Under the pieces are notes generated by a model. The model saw only the letters and a program-made list of their open reading frames with translations, did not search any database and was not told the origin of the DNA. Shown here one piece after another: positions 11,466-23,500 of a stretch of 64,000 bases of DNA (the first letter of the stretch is position 1; each line of letters starts with the position of its first letter). Origin of the DNA: Diplolepis rosae (Eukaryota > Arthropoda > Insecta > Hymenoptera > Diplolepididae). Where the stretch lies: NCBI GenBank assembly GCA_030998225.1, contig JAPYXD010000745.1, positions 744,001 to 808,000 on the forward strand, read 5' to 3'. The translations under genes were made by a program, and so were the position numbers.

Positions 11466-13350
11466 GATCCCGCATTTTGAAAATTATATTTAGTAGTCCA
11501 GGTGCTTAAAAAACATCTTCCTCAGGGAACTTAAGCTAAGAACTGAAGTTAAGGACAACTGGATTATATTTTAGAGATCCCGTCATTGTGAAAATTATAT
11601 CTAGTAGTCCAGGTGCTTAAAAACCATCTGCCTCAGGGAACGTAATCTGAGAACTGAAAATTAAGATACCTAGTTGATATTATAGAGATCCCGTCATTTT
11701 GATAATTATATTTAGAAGTCAAGGTGCTTAAAAAACAACTTCCTCAGGGAATTTAAGCTGAGATCTAAAATTAAGGATACCTGGATTATATATTAGAGAT
11801 CCCGTCGTTTTGAAAATTATATCTAGAAGTGCAGGTGCTTAAAAACCATCTTCCTCAGGAAATTTGAGCTAAGAGCTGAAAATTATGATACCTAGTTGAT
11901 ATTATAAAGATCCCGTCATTTTGAAAATTATATTCAGTAGTCCAGGTGCTTAAAAACATCTTTGTCAGGGAACTTAAGCTGAGAACTGAAATCAAGGATA
12001 CCTGGATTATATTTTAGAGATGCCGTCATTGTGAAAATTATATCTAGTAGTGCAGTTGCTTAAAAACCATCTTACTCAGAAAACTTTAGCTAAGAGCTGT
12101 GAATAAAGATACCTAGTTGATATTATAGTGATCCCGTAATTTTGAAAACCATATTTAGTAGTCCTGGTGCTTAAAAAACATCTTCCTCAGGGAACTTAAT
12201 CTAAGAACTTAAACTAAGGATACCTGGATTGTATTTTAGAGATCCCGTCATTTTGGAAATTATATTTAGAATTCCAAGTTCCTGAAATACATCTTCCAAA
12301 GGGAACTTAAGCTGAGAACTGAAATTAAGGATAGCTGGAGTATATTTTAAACATCCCGTCATTTTGTAAATCATATCTAGTAGTCCAGGTGCTTAAAAAC
12401 CATCTTACTCAGGAAATTCGAGCTAAGAACTGAAAATTAAGATACCTAGTACATATTTTTGAGATCCCGTCATTGTGAAAATTATATCTAGTATTCCAGG
12501 TGCTTAAAATACATCTTGCTCAGGGAACTTAAGCTGAGATCTAAAATTAAGCATACCTGGATTATATTTTAGAGATCCCGTCATTGTGAAAATTATATCT
12601 AGTAGTCCAGGTGCTTAAAAACCATCTGGCTCAGGGAACGTAATCTGAGAACTGAAAATTAAGATTCCTAGTTGATATTATAGAGATCCCGTCATTTTGA
12701 TAATTATATTTAGAAGTAAAGGTGCTGAAAAAACATCTTCCTCAGGGAATTTAAGCTGAGAACTAAAATTAAGGATACCTGGATTATATTTTAGAGATCC
12801 CGTCGTTTTGAAAATTATATCTAGTAGTTCAGGTGCTTAAAAACCATCTTCCTCAGGAAATTTGAGCTAAGAGCTGAAAATTAAGATACCTAGTTGATAT
12901 TATAAAGATCCCGTCATTTTGAAAATTATATTCAGTTGTCCAGGTGCTTAAAAAACATCTTCCTCAGGGAACTTGAGCTAAGAACTGAAGTTAAGGACAG
13001 CTGGATTATATTTTAGAGATCCCGTCATTGTGAAAATTACATCTAGTAGTCCAGGTGCTTAAAAACTATCTGCCTCAGGGAACGTAATCGGAGAAATGAA
13101 AATTAAGATACCTAGTTGATGTTATAGAGATCCCGTCATTTTGATAATTATATTTAGAGTTAAAGGTGCTGAAAAAACATCTTCCTCAGGGAATTTAAGC
13201 TGAGAACTAAAATTAAGGATACCTGGATTATATTTTAGAGATCCCGTCGTTTTGAAAATTATATCTAGTAGTTCAGGTGCTTAAAAACCATCTTCCTCAG
13301 GAAATTTGAGCTAAGAGCTGAAAATTAAGATACCTAGTTGATATTATAAA

Positions 13351-16300
13351 GATCCCGTCATTTTGAAAATTATATTTAGTAGTCCAGGTGCTTAAAAAAC
13401 ATCTTCCTCAGGGAACTTAAGCTAAGAACTGAAGTTAAGGACAACTGGATTATATTTTAGAGATCCCGTCATTGTGAAAATTATATCTAGTAGTCCAGGT
13501 GCTTAAAAACCATCTGCCTCAGGGAACGTAATCTGAGAACTGAAAATTAAGATACCTAGTTGATATTAAAGAGATCCCGTCATTTTGATAATTATATTTA
13601 GAAGTCAAGGTGCTTAAAAAACAACTTCCTCAAGGAATTTAAGCTGAGATCTAAAATTAAGGATACCTGGATTATATTTTAGAGATCCCGTCGTTTTGAA
13701 AATTATATCTAGAAGTGCAGGTGCTTAAAAACCATCTTCCTCAGGAAATTTGAGCTAAGAGCTGAAAATTATGATACCTAGTTGATATTATAAAGATCCC
13801 GTCATTTTGAAAATTATATTCAGTAGTCCAGGTGCTTAAAAAACATCTTTCTCAGGGAACTTAAGCTGAGAACTGAAATCAAGGATACCTGGATTATATT
13901 TTAGAGATGCCGTCATTGTGAAAATTATATCTAGTAGTGCAGTTGCTTAAAAACCATCTTACTCAGAAAACTTTAGCTAAGAGCTGAGAATAAAGATACC
14001 TAGTTGATATTATAGTGATCCCGTAATTTTGAAAACCATATTTAGTAGTCCTGTTGCTTAAAAACCATCTTCCTCAGGAAATTTGAGCTAAGAGCTGAAA
14101 ATTATGATACCTAGTTGATATTATAAAGATCCCGTCATTTTGAAAATTATATTTAGTAGTCCAGGTGCTTAAAAAACATCTTTCTCAGGGAACTTAAGCT
14201 GAGAACTGAAATCAAGGATACCTGGATTATATTTTAGAGATGCCGTCATTGTGAAAATTATATCTAGTAGTGCAGTTGCTTAAAAACCATCTTACTCAGA
14301 AAACTTTAGCTAAGAGCTGAGAATAAAGATACCTAGTTGATATTATAGTGATCCCGTAATTTTGAAAACCATATTTAGTAGTCCTGGTGCTTAAAAAACA
14401 TCTTCCTCAGGGAACTTAATCTAAGAACTTAAACTAAGGATACCTGGATTGTATTTTAGAGATCCCGTCATTTTGGAAATTATATTTAGAATTCCAAGTT
14501 CCTGAAATACATCTTCCAAAGGGAACTTAATCTAAGAACTTAAACAAAGGATACCTGGATTGTATTTTAGACATCCCGTCATTTTGTAAATCATATCTAG
14601 TAGTCCAGGTGCTTAAAAACCATCTTACTCAGGAAATTCGAGCTAAGAGCTGAAAATTAAGATACCTAGTACATATTTTAGAGATCCCGTCATTTTGAAA
14701 ATTATATTTATTAGTCCAGGTGCTTTAAAAACATCTTTCTCAGGGAACTTGAGCTAAGAACTGAAGTTAAGGACAGCTGGATTATATTTTAGAGATCCCG
14801 TCATTGTGAAAATTACATCTAGTAGTCCAGGTGCTTAAAAACTATCTGCCTCAGGGAACGTAATCGGAGAACTGAAAATTAAGATACCTAGTTGATGTTA
14901 TAGAGATCCCGTCATTTTGATAATTATATTTAGAAGTCAAGGTGCTGAAAAAACATCTTCATCAGGGAATTTAAGCTGAGAACTAAAATTAAGGATACCT
15001 GGATTATATTTTAGAGATCCCGTCGTTTTGAAAATTATATCTAGTAGTTCAGGTGCTTAAAAACCATCTTCCTCAGGAAATTTGAGCTAAGAGCTGAAAA
15101 TTAAGATACCTAGTTGATATTATAGAGATCCCGTCATTTTGAAAATTATATTTAGTCGTGCAGGTGCTTAAAAACCATCTTCCTCAGGAAATTTGAGCTA
15201 AGAGCTGAAAATTAAGATACCTAGTTGATATTATAGAGATCCCGTCATTTTGAAAATTATATTTAGTAGTCCAGGTGCTTAAAAAACATCTTCCTCAGGG
15301 AACTTAAGCTAAGAACTGAAGTTAAGGACAACTGGATTATATTTTAGAGATCCCGTCATTGTGAAAATTATATCTAGTAGTCCAGGTGCTTAAAAACCAT
15401 CTGCCTCAGGGAACGTAATCTGAGAACTGAAAATTAAGATACCTAGTTGATATTATAGAGATCCCGTCATTTTGATAATTATATTTAGAAGTCAAGGTGC
15501 TTAAAAAACAACTTCCTCAGGGAATTTAAGCTGAGATCTAAAATTAAGGATACCTGGATTATATATTAGAGATCCCGTCGTTTTGAAAATTATATCTAGA
15601 AGTGCAGGTGCTTAAAAACCATCTTCCTCAGGAAATTTGAGCTAAGAGCTGAAAATTATGATACCTAGTTGATATTATAAAGATCCCGTCATTTTGAAAA
15701 TTATATTCAGTAGTCCAGGTGCTTAAAAAACATCTTTGTCAGGGAACTTAAGCTGAGAACTGAAATCAAGGATACCTGGATTATATTTTAGAGATGCCGT
15801 CATTGTGAAAATTATATCTAGTAGTGCAGTTGCTTAAAAACCATCTTACTCAGAAAACTTTAGCTAAGAGCTGTGAATAAAGATACCTAGTTGATATTAT
15901 AGTGATCCCGTAATTTTGAAAACCATATTTAGTAGTCCTGGTGCTTAAAAAACATCTTCCGCGCGGGACTTAAGCTGAGAACTGAAAATTAAGATACCTG
16001 GATTATATTTCAGAGATCCCGACATTTTGAAAATTATATCTAGTAGTCCAGGTGCTTAAAAACCATCTGCCTCAGAGAACGTAATCTGAGAACAGAAAAT
16101 TAAGATACCTAGTTGATATTATAGAGATCCCGTCATTTTGATAATTATATTTAGAAGTCAAGGTGCTCAAAAAACATCTTCCTCAGGGAATTTAAGCTGA
16201 GAACTAAAATTAAGGATACCTGGATTATATTTTAGAGATCCCGTCGTTTTGAAAATTATATCTAGTAATTCAGGTGCTTAAAAACCATCTTCCTCAGGAA

Positions 16301-16791
16301 ATTTGAGCTAAGAGCTGAAAATTAAGATACCTAGTTGATATTATAAAGATCCCGTCATTTTGAAAATTATATTCAGTAGTCCAGGTGCTTTAAAAACATC
16401 TTCCTCAGGGAACTTGAGCTAAGAACTGAAGTTAAGGACAGCTGGATTATATTTTAGAGATCCCGTCATTGTGAAAATTACATCTAGTAGTCCAGGTGCT
16501 TAAAAACTATCTGCCTCAGGGAACGTAATCGGAGAAATGAAAATTAAGATACCTAGTTGATGTTATAGAGATCCCGTCATTTTGATAATTATATTTAGAA
16601 GTAAAGGTGCTGAAAAAACATCTTCCTCAGGGAATTTAAGCTGAAAACTAAAATTAAGGATACCTGGATTATATTTTAGAGATCCCGTCGTTTTGAAAAT
16701 TATATCTAGTAGTTCAGGTGCTTAAAAACCATCTTCCTCAGGAAATTTGAGCTAAGAGCTGAAAATTAAGATACCTAGTTGATATTATAGA
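13351..16791 (+). repeat. Superunit L2 (31 units)
   Basis: Half I (13351-15237) has 17 units, because an extra A/S hybrid ('agtcgtgcagg', starting near 15126) precedes the next P. Half II (15238-16791) has 14 units instead of 17. Three units are missing where V at 15904 runs directly into an aberrant unit, removing W and X. Otherwise L2 looks nearly identical to L1 and L3. Confidence 0.85.
15904..16014 (+). repeat. Aberrant junction unit with GC-rich patch
   Basis: The unit begins as V. At 15955-15970 it reads 'cttccgcgcgggactt', where the gcatacc-type unit of L3 has 'cttccgcagggaactt'. The following 60 bp match neither V nor that unit exactly ('gagaactgaaaattaag', 'atatttcagagatcccgac'). 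It lies where L2 lacks three units present in L1 and L3, so it marks a deletion or exchange junction. Confidence 0.7.
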
Positions 16792-19700
16792 GATCCCGTC
16801 ATTTTGAAAATTATATTTAGTAGTCCAGGTGCTTAAAAAACATCTTCCTCAGGGAACTTAAGCTAAGAACTGAAGTTAAGGACAACTGGATTATATTTTA
16901 GAGATCCCGTCATTGTGAAAATTATATCTAGTAGTCCAGGTGCTTAAAAACCATCTGCCTCAGGGAACGTAATCTGAGAACTGAAAATTAAGATACCTAG
17001 TTGATATTAAAGAGATCCCGTCATTTTGATAATTATATTTAGAAGTCAAGGTGCTTAAAAAACAACTTCCTCAAGGAATTTAAGCTGAGATCTAAAATTA
17101 AGGATACCTGGATTATATTTTAGAGATACCGTCGGTTTGAAAATTATATCTAGTAGTTCAGGTGCTTAAAAACCATCTTCCTCAGGAAATTTGAGCTAAG
17201 AGCTGAAAATTAAGATACCTAGTTGATATTATAGAGATCCCGTCATTTTGAAAATTATATTCAGTAGTCCAGGTGCTTAAAAAACATCTTTCTCAGGGAA
17301 CTTAAGCTGAGAACTGAAATCAAGGATACCTGGATTATATTTTAGAGATGCCGTCATTGTGAAAATTATATCTAGTAGTGCAGTTGCTTAAAAACCATCT
17401 TACTCAGAAAACTTTAGCTAAGAGCTGAGAATAAAGATACCTAGTTGATATTATAGAGATCCCGTCATTTTGAAAACCATATTTAGTAGTTCAGGTGCTT
17501 AAAAACCATCTTCCTCAGGAAATTTGAGCTAAGAGCTGATAATTAAGATACCTAGTTGATATTATAGAGATCCCGTCATTTTGAAAATTATATTCAGTAG
17601 TCCAGGTGCTTAAAAAACATCTTTCTCAGGGAACTTAAGCTGAGAACTGAAATCAAGGATACCTGGATTATATTTTAGAGATGCCGTCATTGTGAAAATT
17701 ATATCTAGTAGTGCAGTTGCTTAAAAACCATCTTACTCAGAAAACTTTAGCTAAGAGCTGAGAATAAAGATACCTAGTTGATATTATAGAGATCCCGTCA
17801 TTTTGAAAACCATATTTAGTAGTCCTGGTGCTTAAAAAACATCTTCCTCAGGGAACTTAATCTAAGAACTTAAACTAAGGATACCTGGATTGTATTTTGG
17901 AGATCCCGTCATTTTGAAAATTATATTTAGAATTCCAAGTTCCTGAAATACATCTTCCAAAGGGAACTTAATCTAAGAACTTAAACAAAGGATACCTGGA
18001 TTGTATTTTAGACATCCCGTCATTTTGTAAATCATATCTAGTAGTCCAGGTGCTTAAAAACCATCTTACTCAGGAAATTCGAGCTAAGAGCTGAAAATTA
18101 AGATACCTAGTACATATTTTAGAGATCCCGTCATTTTGAAAATTATATTTATTAGTCCAGGTGCTTTAAAAACATCTTCCTCAGGGAACTTGAGCTAAGA
18201 ACTGAAGTTAAGGACAGCTGGATTATATTTTAGAGATCCCGTCATTGTGAAAATTACATCTAGTAGTCCAGGTGCTTAAAAACTATCTGCCTCAGGGAAC
18301 GTAATCGGAGAACTGAAAATTAAGATACCTAGTTGATGTTATAGAGATCCCGTCATTTTGATAATTATATTTAGAAGTAAAGGTGCTGAAAAAACATCTT
18401 CCTCAGGGAATTTAAGCTGAGAACTAAAATTAAGGATACCTGGATTATATTTTGGAGATCCCGTCGTTTTGAAAATTATATCTAGTAGTGCAGGTGCTTA
18501 AAAACCATCTTCCTCAGGAAATTTGAGCTAAGAGCTGAAAATTAAGATACCTAGTTGATATTATAGAGATCCCGTCATTTTGAAAACCATATTTAGTAGT
18601 CCAGGTGCTTAAAAACCATCTTCCTCAGGAAATTTGAGCTAAGAGCTGAAAATTAAGATACCTAGTTGATATTATAGAGATCCCGTCATTTTGAAAATTA
18701 TATTTAGTAGTCCAGGTGCTTAAAAACATCTTCCTCAGGGAACTTAAGCTAAGAACTGAAGTTAAGGACAACTGGATTATATTTTAGAGATCCCGTCATT
18801 GTGAAAATTATATCTAGTAGTCCAGGTGCTTAAAAACCATCTGCCTCAGGGAACGTAATCTGAGAACTGAAAATTAAGATACCTAGTTGATATTATAGAG
18901 ATCCCGTCATTTTGATAATTATATTTAGAAGTCAAGGTGCTTAAAAAACAACTTCCTCAGGGAACTTAAGCTGAGATCTAAAATTAAGGATACCTGGATT
19001 ATATATTAGAGATCCCGTCGTTTTGAAAATTATATCTAGAAGTGCAGGTGCTTAAAAACCATCTTCCTCAGGAAATTTGAGCTAAGAGCTGAAAATTATG
19101 ATACCTAGTTGATATTATAAAGATCCCGTCATTTTGAAAATTATATTCAGTAGTCCAGGTGCTTAAAAAACATCTTTGTCAGGGAACTTAAGCTGAGAAC
19201 TGAAATCAAGGATACCTGGATTATATTTTAGAGATGCCGTCATTGTGAAAATTATATCTAGTAGTGCAGTTGCTTAAAAACCATCTTACTCAGAAAACTT
19301 TAGCTAAGAGCTGTGAATAAAGATACCTAGTTGATATTATAGTGATCCCGTAATTTTGAAAACCATATTTAGTAGTCCTGGTGCTTAAAAAACATCTTCC
19401 TCAGGGAACTTAATCTAAGAACTTAAACTAAGGATACCTGGATTGTATTTTAGAGATCCCGTCATTTTGGAAATTATATTTAGAATTCCAAGTTCCTGAA
19501 ATACATCTTCCAAAGGGAACTTAAGCTGAGAACTGAAATTAAGGATAGCTGGAGTATATTTTAAACATCCCGTCATTTTGTAAATCATATCTAGTAGTCC
19601 AGGTGCTTAAAAACCATCTTACTCAGGAAATTCGAGCTAAGAGCTGAAAATTAAGATACCTAGTACATATTTTAGAGATCCCGTCATTTTGAAAATTATA

Positions 19701-20564
19701 TTTAGTAGTCCAGGTGCTTAAAAAACATCTTCCGCAGGGAACTTAAGCTGAGATCTAAAATTAAGCATACCTGGATTATATTTTAGAGATCCCGTCATTG
19801 TGAAAATTATATCTAGTAGTCCAGGTGCTTAAAAACCATCTGCCTCAGGGAACGTAATCTGAGAACTGAAAATTAAGATTCCTAGTTGATATTATAGAGA
19901 TCCCGTCATTTTGATAATTATATTTAGAAGTAAAGGTGCTCAAAAAACATCTTCCTCAGGGAATTTAAGCTGAGAACTAAAATTAAGGATACCTGGATTA
20001 TATTTTAGAGATCCCGTCGTTTTGAAAATTATATCTAGTAATTCAGGTGCTTAAAAACCATCTTCCTCAGGAAATTTGAGCTAAGAGCTGAAAATTAAGA
20101 TACCTAGTTGATATTATAAAGATCCCGTCATTTTGAAAATTATATTCAGTAGTCCAGGTGCTTTAAAAACATCTTCCTCAGGGAACTTGAGCTAAGAACT
20201 GAAGTTAAGGACAGCTGGATTATATTTTAGAGATCCCGTCATTGTGAAAATTACATCTAGTAGTCCAGGTGCTTAAAAACTATCTGCCTCAGGGAACGTA
20301 ATCGGAGAAATGAAAATTAAGATACCTAGTTGATGTTATAGAGATCCCGTCATTTTGATAATTATATTTAGAAGTAAAGGTGCTGAAAAAACATCTTCCT
20401 CAGGGAATTTAAGCTGAGAACTAAAATTAAGGATACCTGGATTATATTTTAGAGATCCCGTCGTTTTGAAAATTATATCTAGTAATTCAGGTGCTTAAAA
20501 ACCATCTTCCTCAGGAAATTTGAGCTAAGAGCTGAAAATTAAGATACCTAGTTGATATTATAGA
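16792..20564 (+). repeat. Superunit L3 (34 units)
   Basis: This is the complete form: half I (16792-18678) and half II (18679-20564) have 17 units each, and the total of 3,773 bp is 34 x 111 minus 1. In half I the V/S hybrid carries 'agtagttcagg' where L1 has 'agtcctgg', and S is replaced by an S'-like unit with 'gataccgtcggtttg' (17126). These are private to this copy. Confidence 0.85.
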
Positions 20565-23500
20565 GATCCCGTCATTTTGAAAATTATATTTAGTAGTCCA
20601 GGTGCTTAAAAAACATCTTCCTCAGGGAACTTAAGCTAAGAACTGAAGTTAAGGACAACTGGATTATATTTTAGAGATCCCGTCATTGTGAAAATTATAT
20701 CTAGTAGTCCAGGTGCTTAAAAACCATCTGCCTCAGGGAACGTAATCTGAGAACTGAAAATTAAGATACCTAGTTGATATTAAAGAGATCCCGTCATTTT
20801 GATAATTATATTTAGAAGTCAAGGTGCTTAAAAAACAACTTCCTCAAGGAATTTAAGCTGAGATCTAAAATTAAGGATACCTGGATTATATTTTAGAGAT
20901 CCCGTCGTTTTGAAAATTATATCTAGAAGTGCAGGTGCTTAAAAACCATCTTCCTCAGGAAATTTGAGCTAAGAGCTGAAAATTATGATACCTAGTTGAT
21001 ATTATAAAGATCCCGTCATTTTGAAAATTATATTCAGTAGTCCAGGTGCTTAAAAAACATCTTTCTCAGGGAACTTAAGCTGAGAACTGAAATCAAGGAT
21101 ACCTGGATTATATTTTAGAGATGCCGTCATTGTGAAAATTATATCTAGTAGTGCAGTTGCTTAAAAACCATCTTACTCAGAAAACTTTAGCTAAGAGCTG
21201 AGAATAAAGATACCTATTTGATATTATTTAGATACCTTATTTTTGAAAACCATATTTAGTAGTTCAGGTGCTTAAAAACCATCTTCCTCAGGAAATTTGA
21301 GCTAAGAGCTGAAAATTATGATACCTAGTTGATATTATAAAGATCCCGTCATTTTGAAAATTATATTCAGTAGTCCAGGTGCTTAAAAAACATCTTTCTC
21401 AGGGAACTTAAGCTGAGAACTGAAATCAAGGATACCTGGATTATATTTTAGAGATGCCGTCATTGTGAAAATTATATCTAGTAGTGCAGTTGCTTAAAAA
21501 CCATCTTACTCAGAAAACTTTAGCTAAGAGCTGAGAATAAAGATACCTAGTTGATATTATAGTGATCCCGTAATTTTGAAAACCATATTTAGTAGTCCTG
21601 GTGCTTAAAAAACATCTTCCTCAGGGAACTTAATCTAAGAACTTAAACTAAGGATACCTGGATTGTATTTTAGAGATCCCGTCATTTTGGAAATTATATT
21701 TAGAATTCCAAGTTCCTGAAATACATCTTCCAAAGGGAACTTAATCTAAGAACTTAAACAAAGGATACCTGGATTGTATTTTAGACATCCCGTCATTTTG
21801 TAAATCATATCTAGTAGTCCAGGTGCTTAAAAACCATCTTACTCAGGAAATTCGAGCTAAGAGCTGAAAATTAAGATACCTAGTACATATTTTAGAGATC
21901 CCGTCATTTTGAAAATTATATTTATTAGTCCAGGTGCTTTAAAAACATCTTCCTCAGGGAACTTGAGCTAAGAACTGAAGTTAAGGACAGCTGGATTATA
22001 TTTTAGAGATCCCGTCATTGTGAAAATTACATCTAGTAGTCCAGGTCCTTAAAAACTATCTGCCTCAGGGAACGTAATCGGAGAACTGAAAATTAAGATA
22101 CCTAGTTGATGTTATAGAGATCCCGTCATTTTGATAATTATATTTAGAAGTCAAGGTGCTGAAAAAACATCTTCATCAGGGAATTTAAGCTGAGAACTAA
22201 AATTAAGGATACCTGGATTATATTTTAGAGATCCCGTCGTTTTGAAAATTATATCTAGTAGTTCAGGTGCTTAAAAACCATCTTCGTCAGGAAATTTGAG
22301 CTAAGAGCTGAAAATTAAGATACCTAGTTGATATTATAGAGATCCCGTCATTTTGAAAATTATATTTAGTAGTCCAGGTGCTTAAAAACCATCTTCCTCA
22401 GGAAATTTGAGCTAAGAGCTGCAAATTAAGATACCTAGTACATATTTTAGAGATCCCGTCATTTTGAAAATTATATTTATTAGTCCAGGTGCTTTAAAAA
22501 CATCTTCCTCAGGGAACTTGAGCTAAGAACTGAAGTTAAGGACAGCTGGATTATATTTTAGAGATCCCGTCATTGTGAAAATTACATCTAGTAGTCCAGG
22601 TGCTTAAAAACTATCTGCCTCAGGGAACGTAATCGGAGAACTGAAAATTAAGATACCTAGTTGATGTTATAGAGATCCCGTCATTTTGATAATTATATTT
22701 AGAAGTAAAGGTGCTGAAAAAACATCTTCCTCAGGGAATTTAAGATGAGAACTGAAATTAAGGATACCTGGATTATATTTTAGAGATCCCGTCATTGTGA
22801 AAATTATATCTAGTAGTGCAGGTGCTTAAAAACCATCTTACTCAGAAAACTTTAGCTAAGAGCTGAGAATAAAGATACCTAGTTGATATTATAGTGATCC
22901 CGTAATTTTGAAAACCATATTTAGTAGTCCTGGTGCTTAAAAAACATCTTCCTCAGGGAACTTAATCTAAGAACTTAAACTAAGGATACCTGGATTGTAT
23001 TTTAGAGATCCCGTCATTTTGGAAATTATATTTAGAATTCCAAGTTCCTGAAATACATCTTCCAAAGGGAACTTAATCTAAGAACTTAAACAAAGGATAC
23101 CTGGATTGTATTTTAGACATCCCGTCATTTTGTAAATCATATCTAGTAGTCCAGGTGCTTAAAAACCATCTTACTCAGGAAATTCGAGCTAAGAGCTGAA
23201 AATTAAGATACCTAGTACATATTTTAGAGATCCCGTCATTTTGAAAATTATATTTATTAGTCCAGGTGCTTTAAAAACATCTTCCTCAGGGAACTTGAGC
23301 TAAGAACTGAAGTTAAGGACAGCTGGATTATATTTTAGAGATCCCGTCATTGTGAAAATTACATCTAGTAGTCCAGGTGCTTAAAAACTATCTGCCTCAG
23401 GGAACGTAATCGGAGAACTGAAAATTAAGATACCTAGTTGATGTTATAGAGATCCCGTCATTTTGATAATTATACTTAGAAGTAAAGGTGCTGAAAAAAC

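Larger units (their letters stand above)
9690..13350 (+). repeat. Superunit L1 (33 units)
   Basis: The first of a tandem series in domain 2. Half I (9690-11465) is P Q R S T U V/S T U V W X Y Z R' S', 16 units. Half II (11466-13350) is P Q R S T U V W X, a gcatacc-type unit, Q R' S', a T/Y hybrid, Z R' S', 17 units. The private variant 'gagctgtgaataaag' (12094) tags half II and recurs at 15868, 19308 and 24303, spaced 34, 31 and 45 units. Confidence 0.85.
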
